Positions 16,527 through 24,640 of a stretch of 64,000 nt of DNA are shown here, piece by piece. The stretch is from NCBI GenBank assembly GCA_050633625.1, contig JBOEGW010000010.1, positions 62,001-126,000 of the forward strand. The letters are read 5' to 3'. The stretch is from JBOEGW01 sp050633625 (lineage in GTDB: Bacteria; Pseudomonadota; Alphaproteobacteria; Rhodobacterales; Rhodobacteraceae). The position numbers were made by a program, and so were the translations under genes. Each line of letters begins with the position of its first letter. The first letter of the stretch is position 1. The notes under the pieces were generated by a model, which searched no databases, was not told the DNA's origin, and was given only the letters and a program-made list of their open reading frames with translations.

Positions 16527-16540
16527 GAAATCTAGCGTAC
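16527..16540. promoter_or_regulatory. 14-bp island operator, copy upstream of VanA-like gene
   Basis: GAAATCTAGCGTAC matches GTA-N2-CTAG-N2-TAC at 9 of 10 defined positions. It lies 67 bp before the start codon of the 16608 oxygenase, nearly the same distance as the copy before the aldehyde dehydrogenase. Role as a regulator site is inferred from recurrence. Confidence 0.7.
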
Positions 16541-16607
16541 TAGTTTGGGTCTCTTTCGTTTGGCATGCGCGGGAGACATTGCGAAAACCTGGCGGGAGAG
16601 TTGTGCT

Positions 16608-17651
16608 ATGTTCTTGAAAAACCAATGGTATGCAGCGGCGTTTACGGGGGATATTCCGGCGATGACGCCGGTGGCGCGGACGATTTTGGAGGAACCTGTC
16701 GTGTTTTTCCGGGGCACAAGTGGCGTGGTTTCGGCGGTTGAGGATCGGTGCAGTCACCGCGCGATGCCGCTCTCTGCCGGGCATGTGGATGGGGATATGA
16801 TCCGCTGTGCTTATCACGGTGTTGAGTTTGACGGGCAGGGCAAATGCACGCGCATTCCGAACCAGGACCGTATTCCGGCGATGGCCAACATTCGGACCTA
16901 TCCGGTTGTGGAAAAAGACAGCATGGTTTGGATTTGGATGGGGGATCCGGCGGCGGCGAACCCGGAGATGATCCGCGACAATGAGGAGCATCGTTCTGAG
17001 GAGTGGAGTTGGACGCATTACTACTTCCATGTGAAGTCAAATTGGCAACTCCTAGTCGATAATATTTTTGATCTCACGCATCTTGTCTACATCCACGCCA
17101 ATACGATTGGCGGCAATCCAGCGGCGCATTTTGCTGCGGATACCAAGGTGCTTTATGACGGCGATAAGGTGGAGCTTTTGCGCCGGATGCCGGAGTCCTT
17201 GCCGCCGAAATCCTATGTGGATGCGAAAGGGTTTCAGGGGAAGGTGGATCGCTGGCAGGAGGTCGAGTTTCATCCCGAGAGCGGCATGATTTTGCGGGTG
17301 AACGCCGGGGCCTGTGACGTGGGGACGGGCGCTTATGAGGGCAAGCGCGACCACGGGTTCAAAATCCTGAACGTGCATTGCGTCACGCCCGAAACCGAGA
17401 CAACGACGCATTATAGCTGGTCGATCTGTACCAATGCGCCAAAGGAAAGTGGCGTGGACAAACTCGTTTTTGACCAGTTTTACCAAACCATCCGCGAAGA
17501 TGAGGACGCTTTGGAATTGCAGCAAATGCGCATTGCATGCGACCCGGACCGTCCATTCGTCGGAATCGCGTCAGATGGCGCTGTGAATATGGCGCGCAAG
17601 CTCTTGGACAAGCTGGCACAGTCGGAAGCGCAACAAACTGCGGCGCAATAG
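16608..17651 (+). CDS. Rieske oxygenase, vanillate O-demethylase (VanA)-like
   Basis: A 347-residue oxygenase. The Rieske ligands are C48-S-H50 and C67-AY-H70 (IRCAYHGVEFD), and the catalytic iron site is NIFDLTHLVYIHANTIGG. Short length and the MFLKNQWYAAAF opening are typical of VanA and related O-demethylases rather than ring-dihydroxylating enzymes. The start at 16608 has GGGAGAG upstream; the frame from 16545 is longer without support. It carries its own upstream dyad, so it may be regulated with the acyl-CoA island. No reductase is adjacent; the reductase at 13497-14432 is the nearest candidate donor. Confidence 0.88.
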   Translation: MFLKNQWYAAAFTGDIPAMTPVARTILEEPVVFFRGTSGVVSAVEDRCSHRAMPLSAGHVDGDMIRCAYHGVEFDGQGKCTRIPNQDRIPAMANIRTYPVVEKDSMVWIWMGDPAAANPEMIRDNEEHRSEEWSWTHYYFHVKSNWQLLVDNIFDLTHLVYIHANTIGGNPAAHFAADTKVLYDGDKVELLRRMPESLPPKSYVDAKGFQGKVDRWQEVEFHPESGMILRVNAGACDVGTGAYEGKRDHGFKILNVHCVTPETETTTHYSWSICTNAPKESGVDKLVFDQFYQTIREDEDALELQQMRIACDPDRPFVGIASDGAVNMARKLLDKLAQSEAQQTAAQ

Positions 17652-17706
17652 GGCAGGCGTAAATGGTAGGTCCAAATAGTACAAATTGGGCTTACCCATA
17701 ACATTA

Positions 17707-17760
17707 ATAGCCTAGCGTACCATTTTGAGGTTGATTTGATCTGATCTAATGGTAGTACCA
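17707..17760. promoter_or_regulatory. 14-bp island operator and a TGGTA-G-TACCA palindrome before the aldehyde dehydrogenase
   Basis: ATAGCCTAGCGTAC (17707-17720) matches the GTA-N2-CTAG-N2-TAC dyad at 9 of 10 positions. A second perfect 11-bp palindrome, TGGTAGTACCA, lies at 17750-17760, 28 bp before the start codon. Both are in the 137-bp gap between the oxygenase and aldehyde dehydrogenase genes. Confidence 0.68.
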
Positions 17761-17788
17761 ATAGAAACATCGCGAGAGGAAGAGCGAC

Positions 17789-19291
17789 ATGGGACAGTCC
17801 CAAAGCATTACGATCGACAGCAAAGCGGCGCTGGCCGCTGCCCCCCGCAAGATGCTGATCGGCGGGGATTGGGTGGCGGCGCAAAGCGGCGAGACCTTTG
17901 ACACGCTCAACCCGGCAACAGGCGAGGTCTTGGCGACTTTGCCCAAGGGGAGCAAAGCAGATGTCGATCTTGCTGTGGCGGCTGCGCGCCGGGCGTTTGA
18001 AGGCGAATGGTCGCGCCTCACGCCCTTTGACCGCCAAGGGCTTTTGCTCAAGCTAGGTGAATTGATCGAGGCGCATTTTGATACGATTGCGATGATAGAC
18101 ACGCTTGATATGGGCGGGCCGATTTCGCGGACCACATTGGGACGACGCAGGGCCGCGGGGCTGTGCCGCTACTATGCGGGGATGGCCACCAGCGTGCACG
18201 GGCAAACCTATGCCAATTCCGCGCCGGGCAATCCCTTGTCCTATTCGGTGAAGGAGCCGGTTGGGGTCGTGGGCGCGATTAACCCGTGGAATGGGCCTTT
18301 TGGGCTTTCGCTCTGGAAAATTGCCCCGGCGCTGGCTGCTGGCTGCACGATTGTTCTGAAGCCTGCCGAACAAGCGCCCCTGTCGCCGCTGTTTCTGGGC
18401 CAGCTTTGTATGGAAGCGGGCATTCCGCCGGGTGTTGTGAATGTGGTGACAGGCTATGGCGATGCGGGGGCGGCGATTGCTGAACATCCGGGCATCGACA
18501 AGGTCGCTTTCACAGGCTCGACTGAAGTGGGCCAGTCGATCATTCGCGCATCGGCGGGCAACACCAAAAGGGTGTCTATGGAGCTGGGGGGCAAGTCGCC
18601 AAATATCGTTTTTGCGGATGCGAATTTGGACAAGGCGATCCCGGCGGCGGCAATGGCGGTGTTCATGAATTCGGGGCAAATTTGCTCGGCGGGGACGCGG
18701 CTTTTTGTTGAGGATGCTGTTTATGATGAGGTGATTGAGGGCATTGCGCGCTTCACCAAGACGTTGAAGTTGGGCGACCCGACAGACCCGTCCACCGATC
18801 TTGGACCTTTGGTCACGCGCGAACAGTTTGACAAGGTGTCGGGCTATATCGAGAGCGGATTGTCGGAAGGGGCCACGCGCAAAACCGAAGGCGAATGGCG
18901 CCCCGGCGGCGCTTTGGCGCAGGGGAATTTCATTGCGCCAACGCTGTTTTCCGAGGTCCATGACGATATGAAAATCTGCCGTGAGGAGATTTTCGGGCCT
19001 GTGATTTCTGCGATCCGTTTTTCCGATGTGGAGGAGGCGATCCGCCGCGCCAATGACACGCCATATGGGCTGGGGTCCGGGGTTTGGACGCGCGACATCA
19101 ATAAGGCGAACAAGATTGCGGCGGGGCTTCAGGCGGGATCTGTCTGGATCAACTGTTATCAGCAGCTTGACCCGGCCGTGCCCTTTGGCGGCTATAAGAT
19201 GTCGGGCTTTGGGCGCGAAAGCGGGCCGGAGCATATCGAAGAATTCATGAACACCAAATCGATTTGGGTCATGCCCGACGACGCGCAATAG
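17789..19291 (+). CDS. NAD(P)-dependent aldehyde dehydrogenase
   Basis: A 500-residue ALDH of normal length that oxidises an aldehyde to an acid. The key motifs are PWNGPFGLSLWKIAPALAAG, KPAEQAPLSP, GSTEVGQ, catalytic Glu in MELGGKSPN and nucleophile Cys299 in GQICSAGTR, then EEIFGPVISAIRF. Ribosome-binding site GAGAGGAAGAG precedes the ATG. The GMC oxidoreductase starts 11 bp after its stop, so the pair could take an alcohol to an acid, which the downstream CoA-linked enzymes then degrade. The individual substrate is not evident. Confidence 0.92.
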   Translation: MGQSQSITIDSKAALAAAPRKMLIGGDWVAAQSGETFDTLNPATGEVLATLPKGSKADVDLAVAAARRAFEGEWSRLTPFDRQGLLLKLGELIEAHFDTIAMIDTLDMGGPISRTTLGRRRAAGLCRYYAGMATSVHGQTYANSAPGNPLSYSVKEPVGVVGAINPWNGPFGLSLWKIAPALAAGCTIVLKPAEQAPLSPLFLGQLCMEAGIPPGVVNVVTGYGDAGAAIAEHPGIDKVAFTGSTEVGQSIIRASAGNTKRVSMELGGKSPNIVFADANLDKAIPAAAMAVFMNSGQICSAGTRLFVEDAVYDEVIEGIARFTKTLKLGDPTDPSTDLGPLVTREQFDKVSGYIESGLSEGATRKTEGEWRPGGALAQGNFIAPTLFSEVHDDMKICREEIFGPVISAIRFSDVEEAIRRANDTPYGLGSGVWTRDINKANKIAAGLQAGSVWINCYQQLDPAVPFGGYKMSGFGRESGPEHIEEFMNTKSIWVMPDDAQ

Positions 19292-19302
19292 GAGCGGGCG
19301 AG

Positions 19303-20913
19303 ATGGCGGAGAGCTTTGACTATGTGGTCGTTGGTGCTGGATCCGCTGGGGCGGTTGTGGCGGCGCGGCTGGCGGCGAAGGCGGGCCATCGGGTGGCTTT
19401 GATTGAGGCGGGGGAAAGCGACAAGCGGTTCCCCTCCAATATCAAAACGCTTTTGCCTTTTGGGAATGTGTTCTTGCTCTCGGACCCGCGCTACAACTGG
19501 CAATACGCTTTTGAGGGCGCACCGGAAACCAATGGGCGCGAGATCAATTGCCCGCGCGGAAAGATGATGGGCGGGTGCACTGTGCTCAATGGCGCTGTGT
19601 ATATCCGGGGTCATGGGCGCGATTATGATGATTGGGCCGAGATGGGTGTTGAGGGGTGGCGCTTTGCGGATGTGCTGCCGGCGTTCAAGCGGCATGAGAA
19701 TTGGGTGGGCGAAGAGAGCCAGTTTCATGGGCGCGGTGGCGAGCTTGATGTGCGGGCTTTGCCCAGTCCGAATCCGGTGGCGCAGGCTTTTGTCGATGCT
19801 GGGGTGCAGGCCGGGTTTGAGCGCAACGAAGATTTCAATGGCAACCGGCAGGACGGGATTGGATTTTATCACGTTAATCAGCGCGGTGGGAAACGGCTGA
19901 ATTCGGCGCGGGCGTTTTTGCGCGGGGTTGAGGGGCAGGACAATCTGACGATCCTGACTCAAGCGCATGTGCACCGGGTCGTGATTGAGGACGGGCGGGC
20001 GACTGGGGTTGAGATTGAGCAAAACGGGGCACGGCGGATCATCGAGGCCAGGGCTGAAGTTGTGCTTTGTGCTGGGACGATCAACACGCCGCAGATTTTG
20101 ATGCTGTCGGGGATTGGTGATGCGGATGCGCTGCGCGCGCAGGGGATTGACGTGGTGGTGGATTTGCCGGGCGTTGGGCGCAACTTGCAAGATCATGCGA
20201 GTGTGGCGATTACGGCCTATGACAAGTCGCGGGCCTCTATGGCGCTGAATGCGCGGACCCTGCCGCGCTTGGCCTTGGCGGGGGCGCGCTATGTGCTGCG
20301 CCAAGACGGGCCGTTTTCCTCGAATGCGGCGGAAGCGGGGGGATTTGTGCGGACCTTGCCGGGGCTTGATCGCCCGGATGTGCAGCTGACATTGGTTGTG
20401 GGGATGAAGGGGCGAGCGGATATTTTGCCCAAGGAACATGGGTTTGTGTTGCATAGCAATGTGGCGCGGCCAAAGTCGCGGGGCAGTGTGACGCTGCGCT
20501 CAAAGGACAGCCGCGATAAGCCGGTGCTGCGGCATGGGTTTTTGCGGGACGACGATGACCTGCAAACGCTGGTGCGTGGGTTGAAGACAGCGCGGCGTAT
20601 TCTGGCGCAGCCCGCCTTTGCGCCGGTTTTGGGCGAGGAGATTTCGCCCGGGGCGGCCGTGCAGAGCGACGACGAAATGGCCGCGGCGGTGCGCGAAACG
20701 ATGGCCACGGTCTATCATCCGGTGGGCACCTGCCGGATGGGCGCGGCGCACGATCCGCAGGCCGTGCTGGACAGTCAGTTGCGCCTGCGCGGGGTGCGCG
20801 GTTTGCGGGTGGCGGATGCTTCGGTCATGCCAAAGATCATCGGCGGCAACACCTCTGCGCCGGCCATGATGATTGGCGAACGGGCGGCGGATTTCATTTT
20901 AAACGAACAATAG
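19303..20913 (+). CDS. GMC-family FAD oxidoreductase (choline dehydrogenase-like)
   Basis: A 536-residue flavoprotein alcohol dehydrogenase/oxidase. The N-terminal FAD motif is FDYVVVGAGSAGAVVAARL, followed by ALIEAG; GMC signature 1 appears as KMMGGCTVLNGAVYIRGH and signature 2 as GTINTPQILMLSGIG; the C-terminus has the active-site YHPVGTCRMG and MPKIIGGNTSAPAMMIGERA. The start at 19303 has GGAGCGGGCGAG upstream. It sits between the aldehyde dehydrogenase and acyl-CoA dehydrogenase genes with 10-11-bp gaps, so all three are likely one operon. Confidence 0.92.
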   Translation: MAESFDYVVVGAGSAGAVVAARLAAKAGHRVALIEAGESDKRFPSNIKTLLPFGNVFLLSDPRYNWQYAFEGAPETNGREINCPRGKMMGGCTVLNGAVYIRGHGRDYDDWAEMGVEGWRFADVLPAFKRHENWVGEESQFHGRGGELDVRALPSPNPVAQAFVDAGVQAGFERNEDFNGNRQDGIGFYHVNQRGGKRLNSARAFLRGVEGQDNLTILTQAHVHRVVIEDGRATGVEIEQNGARRIIEARAEVVLCAGTINTPQILMLSGIGDADALRAQGIDVVVDLPGVGRNLQDHASVAITAYDKSRASMALNARTLPRLALAGARYVLRQDGPFSSNAAEAGGFVRTLPGLDRPDVQLTLVVGMKGRADILPKEHGFVLHSNVARPKSRGSVTLRSKDSRDKPVLRHGFLRDDDDLQTLVRGLKTARRILAQPAFAPVLGEEISPGAAVQSDDEMAAAVRETMATVYHPVGTCRMGAAHDPQAVLDSQLRLRGVRGLRVADASVMPKIIGGNTSAPAMMIGERAADFILNEQ

Positions 20914-20923
20914 GAGATGCCAG

Positions 20924-22075
20924 ATGGACATCAATCTGCCTGAAGATGTGGCCGCGATTGTGGAGACTACGAAATCGGTGGTGAAGGGGCTGTTGCCGCT
21001 TGAGCCGGAGTTTCAGCGCACGGGCGTTGTGCCGGATCAGGTCAAAGAGGTGCTGTTGGAGAATGGCTATTACACTGTGAATTTTCCCGAAAGCTTCGGC
21101 GGGCTTGGATTGGGGGCTTTGGCCACGGCTTGTGTGCAGGCGGAGTTGGCGCATTTGCCACCGCAATTTTGGGCGGAATGTCGGGCGTTGATGGGGCCGT
21201 CTTCGCGGGTGTTGCTCAACCATGGCAGCGCGGCGCAACAGGAAGAATGGCTGCCCAAGATGATGGCGGGCGAGGTTGGCACCTCGATCGGGATCACCGA
21301 GCCGCAGGGCGGATCCGACATTTCTGGGATGCGCAGCACGGCTGTTCGTGATGGAAACGGTTGGCTGCTTAATGGCGAAAAGACATATATTTCCAATGGG
21401 TTGAAGGCGGGCGTTTGTTTCATCCTATGCTATACTGACAAGTCAAAAGGGCCGCGCGGCGGGATGTCGTTGTTTGTGGTGCCGCGCGACGACACGGGCG
21501 AGGCGGGCTATAAGGTTTCGGGGACACTTGAGCTTATGGGCACGGCGACGCCGGGGGTTGCGAGCCTGTCGTTTGACGATTTGAAACTGCCAGCGGAAGC
21601 GCTTGTGGGCGAGGAAGGCAAAGGGCTGGCCTATGTGATGGAAGGGCTGAATTCGGGCCGCATGTCGGTGGGTGCAACCGCGCTTGGCATGGGGGAATTT
21701 GCGCTGGAATTGGCGACAGATTGGGCGCTGGAACGTGAAGTTCATGGCGGGCGTTTGGCGGACAAACAGGCGATGCAACACATGCTCGCGGATATGAAGC
21801 TCGATATGCATGCGGCGCGGATTGTGATGTATGAAGCAACCTCGCGTTATGATGCGGGCCAAGGAACGCGGTCCTCATCGGCCATGTCCAAGCTGCTTTG
21901 CACAGAAGCGGGTTGGCGCACCGTAGACAAGGCGCTGCAAATCTTTGGGGGCGCGGGATATGTGCGCGGCATGACAGTTGAACGCCTGTACCGCGATGTG
22001 CGGATCACGCGGATTTATGAAGGGTCATCGGAGGTTTTGCGCAACACGATCGCCAAGGAAATGTTGGCGGCTTAA
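20924..22075 (+). CDS. Acyl-CoA dehydrogenase
   Basis: A 383-residue FAD-dependent acyl-CoA dehydrogenase that makes a 2-enoyl-CoA. Visible motifs are ITEPQGGSDISGMRSTA, GEKTYISNG, GTATPGVASLSFDDL, MSVGATALGMGEFALELATD and the C-terminal QIFGGAGYVRGMTVERLYRD with ITRIYEGSSEVLRNTIAKEM. GGAG precedes the start. It closes the 17789-22075 operon and converges on the SDR at 22109-22918. Chain length and ring preference cannot be read from the sequence. Confidence 0.9.
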   Translation: MDINLPEDVAAIVETTKSVVKGLLPLEPEFQRTGVVPDQVKEVLLENGYYTVNFPESFGGLGLGALATACVQAELAHLPPQFWAECRALMGPSSRVLLNHGSAAQQEEWLPKMMAGEVGTSIGITEPQGGSDISGMRSTAVRDGNGWLLNGEKTYISNGLKAGVCFILCYTDKSKGPRGGMSLFVVPRDDTGEAGYKVSGTLELMGTATPGVASLSFDDLKLPAEALVGEEGKGLAYVMEGLNSGRMSVGATALGMGEFALELATDWALEREVHGGRLADKQAMQHMLADMKLDMHAARIVMYEATSRYDAGQGTRSSSAMSKLLCTEAGWRTVDKALQIFGGAGYVRGMTVERLYRDVRITRIYEGSSEVLRNTIAKEMLAA

Positions 22076-22095
22076 GAGCTGCACCCGCACCCATA

Positions 22096-22124
22096 CCTGC
22101 ATCCGAGCCTAATTCGGATGCAGG
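22096..22124. terminator. Perfect 11-bp hairpin between convergent genes
   Basis: CCTGCATCCGA (22096-22106) pairs with TCGGATGCAGG (22114-22124) around the 7-nt loop GCCTAAT. It lies 20 bp past the acyl-CoA dehydrogenase stop and overlaps the last codons of the opposing SDR gene. It has no T-run on either strand, so it may stop or stabilise both transcripts without being a classic rho-independent terminator. Confidence 0.5.
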
Positions 22125-22918
22125 ACCGCGCCACCGCAGGCAGAAATGACCTGACCTGTGACATAGGCTGACAAATCCGTAGTGAGGAATTCGAGCACCC
22201 CGGCCATGTCCTCGGGACTGGCAAAGCGACGCAACGCGATGGCGCTCAGCTGTTCCTCCGTGCCCACACCCATGCTTGCATCCAACTGTCGCAAGCGTTC
22301 GGTCATGACGATGCCCGGCGCTATGGCGTTGACGCGGATGCCAAAGGGACCAAGCTCGGCGGCAAGGGTGCGCGTCAGGTAGGCGACCCCGGCTTTTGCC
22401 GCGCCGTAGAGCGCAAGATTGCCATCGTCCAGCAAGGCGACCCCGGTTTGTGAGGATATGTTGACCATCACCCCGCCCCCCTGTTCTTTCATCACAGCCG
22501 CACCAGCCGCGCAGCAATTATGCGCGGTCTTAAGATTGGCTTCGATCAGGTAATCGAAGGCTTCGGGCGTGGTGTCGGAGGCATGGGTGCCACTATTGCG
22601 CGCCACGGCCACACCTGCATTGTTCACCAAGATATCGACCCGCCCGAAGGCCGCGACGGTTTGCGCCATAAGATCCTCAGCGGCGGCGCGCTCAATCAGG
22701 TTGCCCTCAACACCAATGGAGCGCCGCCCCAAGGCTTCGATCTCGGCCATGACTGTTTCGGCGGTGAGAGTTTCACCAATCTTGGCAGCGCCTGATAGGT
22801 TGAGATCGCTGATGACGACATTGGCGCCAAGACGCGCCAAACGCAGCGCATAGGCCCTGCCGATGCCGCGCGCCGCACCTGTGACGATTGCTGTTTTTCC
22901 TGCGAGTGGCTCAGTCAT
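22109..22918 (-). CDS. Short-chain dehydrogenase/reductase
   Basis: A 269-residue SDR with TAIVTGAARGIGRAYALRLARLG, NNAGVAVARNSG, catalytic Ser in VNISSQTG, YGAAKAGVAYLTR (Tyr/Lys) and VNAIAPGIVMTERL. The start is placed at 22918, where the ATG overlaps the nitroreductase stop by 8 bp; the longer frame to 22996 lies wholly inside that gene. It is the last gene of the operon starting at 27570. Next to a kinase/acyl-CoA dehydrogenase pair it could act as a 4-keto or 3-hydroxy acyl-CoA dehydrogenase, similar to LvaD in levulinate catabolism (inference). Confidence 0.88.
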   Translation of the reverse strand: MTEPLAGKTAIVTGAARGIGRAYALRLARLGANVVISDLNLSGAAKIGETLTAETVMAEIEALGRRSIGVEGNLIERAAAEDLMAQTVAAFGRVDILVNNAGVAVARNSGTHASDTTPEAFDYLIEANLKTAHNCCAAGAAVMKEQGGGVMVNISSQTGVALLDDGNLALYGAAKAGVAYLTRTLAAELGPFGIRVNAIAPGIVMTERLRQLDASMGVGTEEQLSAIALRRFASPEDMAGVLEFLTTDLSAYVTGQVISACGGAVLHPN

Positions 22919-23576
22919 GGAACACCGCCACATCTGCGAGGCTTGCCCGCCCGACGCGCGCCGCATTGGCTGGCACGCTTGTGTCTTCATAGCCAAAGGA
23001 AATTCCGAACAAGAGGCGGTGATCCGTGTCGAGGTTCAGGGTGTCGCGGATGAGTGAGCAATACAGACCCAATGCGCCTTGCGCGCAGGACGCGATGCCG
23101 CGCGCCGACATGGCGAGCATCAGGCTTTGGGCGTACATGCCAAGGTCGACAGCTTCGCGGGCTTCGAAATCGCTGGGCATAAAGATCAAGACGGCGTGGG
23201 GTGCGCCAAAGAATTCGAGGTTGCGCCGGTAGGCCCGTCCGCGCCCTTCGGTGTCGTGGCGGTCGATGCCCATCGCGCCGTAGAGTTGAACGGCGGCGTC
23301 TACTTGGCGGTCACGGTAGCGGCCTGTGAATTTGCGATCCGCCTTGAAATCCGGGTCAGGGGCCACACCATCAAGGGCGGCTTGCACCATGCGCTCACCT
23401 AGGTTTTTGAGCGTCTGACCTGAGACCACATGGGGAATCCACGGCTGGATATTACAATTTGAAGGCGTGGTTTGAGCAAGGCTGAAGATCTCGTGTAAAA
23501 CTGTCGGATCAACAGGTTGATCGGTGTAGCCACGCACCGAACGGCGGGAACGCAGGGCTTCGTCAACTGTCATCAT
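22911..23576 (-). CDS. Nitroreductase-family flavoprotein
   Basis: A 221-residue FMN-dependent nitroreductase fold protein. Motifs are LRSRRSVRGYTDQPVD (phosphate-binding Arg/Ser), AQTTPSNCNIQPW, DLGMYAQSLMLAMSARGIAS (dimer helix) and the C-terminal LFGISFGYED. It overlaps both neighbours (4 bp upstream, 8 bp downstream), so it is translationally coupled in the operon. Family members reduce nitro groups, enones or flavins; within an acyl-CoA operon an enone or ene reductase role is possible but unproven. Confidence 0.85.
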   Translation of the reverse strand: MMTVDEALRSRRSVRGYTDQPVDPTVLHEIFSLAQTTPSNCNIQPWIPHVVSGQTLKNLGERMVQAALDGVAPDPDFKADRKFTGRYRDRQVDAAVQLYGAMGIDRHDTEGRGRAYRRNLEFFGAPHAVLIFMPSDFEAREAVDLGMYAQSLMLAMSARGIASCAQGALGLYCSLIRDTLNLDTDHRLLFGISFGYEDTSVPANAARVGRASLADVAVFHD

Positions 23577-24640
23577 TGGGTCGTCCTTTCATCGTCAAGA
23601 GCGGCGGTGTTTTCGGACAGAAAACCGAGGCCGCCTGTGGCATAGGCGCGGGCAAGGTGCCAGCCTACGGCCACGCTGTCGGGAAGTGTGGAATTGCCCA
23701 TGGCACCGCGAATGGCGACACCGGCGCTGCCGACCGCGCCGCGAAACATGGCGAAGGCGCGGTGCACATCTGTGAGGGGTTCGTCAAAGTCGATTTGGGC
23801 TGTGTAGCCTGCGAGATAGTCCGCCTCTTGGGGCAGGCCAAGGGCGTCGAGGTCAAGCCCGGCGATGCCGCCATTTGCATTGGGCGGGAGGTGCCAGGCT
23901 TGGGTGTTGAAGGCGAGATCCACGAGCGGGTGGCCCAAGGTCGATAGCTCCCAATCGAGCACAGCAATCACGCGCGGCTCGCTGGGGTGGAACATCACAT
24001 TGCCGATGCGAAAATCTCCGTGGCACAGACGCAAGAGCGTGCTGTCTGGCACTTTTGGCTCAAGCCAAGCGATCAGCTTGTCGATGGTTTCAGTCACGTC
24101 TTCCGGGGCCATGTTCCCGGTTTTGTAACTGTCCCAGAGTTGTGACCAGCGCGACAATTGCCGCCGGAAATAATTGCCTTCGCGGCCATAGTCCGACAGG
24201 CCAATCTCGCTGGGGTTGAGCCGGTGAATCGCGGCGAGGGTGGTGCTCATGGCGGTGTAGTATGCGCTACGCTCGGCGGCGGGGATGTCGGGGAGGGCAT
24301 AGTCTGCGAACACCCGGCCTTGCACCCATTCCATCAGATAAAACGGCGTGCCGATCACCGTGGCATCCGCTTCATAGTGGTAGAGCTTTGGCACCGGAAC
24401 GCTGCTCTTGGCCAGCGCACCGATCACCCGGAATTCGCGGTCGATCGCATGGGCGGATTTGGCGAGTTTCATCGCTGGTTGTTTGCGCAGAACGGCGCGA
24501 AAATTGCCGGCTGTCAGGAAGAATGTCGGGTTTGACATGCCCCCGTCCGTGGCGCGCAAATGCAGCTGTGGCACGGGGCGCCCCAAGTACTGCGCCAACC
24601 AATCGGCAAGGGCAGATGTTGCGAACCCGACATCCTCCAT
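23573..24640 (-). CDS. APH-fold phosphotransferase (ACAD10/11 kinase-domain-like, LvaA-like)
   Basis: A 355-residue aminoglycoside-phosphotransferase-fold kinase. The catalytic loop is H207-G-D209-FRIGN214, followed by metal-binding D229 in VLDWELSTLGHP; the N-lobe has MSNPTFFLTAGNFRAVLRKQ. Such proteins are fused to acyl-CoA dehydrogenase in animal ACAD10/ACAD11 and separate in bacteria. LvaA of the Pseudomonas putida levulinate pathway phosphorylates 4-hydroxyacyl-CoA. Here the gene overlaps the acyl-CoA dehydrogenase stop (1 bp) and the nitroreductase start (4 bp), which supports a joint reaction. Antibiotic resistance is unlikely in this setting. Confidence 0.85.
   Translation of the reverse strand: MEDVGFATSALADWLAQYLGRPVPQLHLRATDGGMSNPTFFLTAGNFRAVLRKQPAMKLAKSAHAIDREFRVIGALAKSSVPVPKLYHYEADATVIGTPFYLMEWVQGRVFADYALPDIPAAERSAYYTAMSTTLAAIHRLNPSEIGLSDYGREGNYFRRQLSRWSQLWDSYKTGNMAPEDVTETIDKLIAWLEPKVPDSTLLRLCHGDFRIGNVMFHPSEPRVIAVLDWELSTLGHPLVDLAFNTQAWHLPPNANGGIAGLDLDALGLPQEADYLAGYTAQIDFDEPLTDVHRAFAMFRGAVGSAGVAIRGAMGNSTLPDSVAVGWHLARAYATGGLGFLSENTAALDDERTTQ

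Noticed and set aside
18053..20454. Two minus-strand open frames of over 400 codons
   Set aside because: Both are opposite well-supported aldehyde dehydrogenase and GMC oxidoreductase genes and show the same basic low-complexity composition as other antisense frames.
23573..24640. Aminoglycoside resistance kinase
   Set aside because: It has the APH fold, but overlaps an acyl-CoA dehydrogenase gene and follows the ACAD10/11-type kinase pattern.
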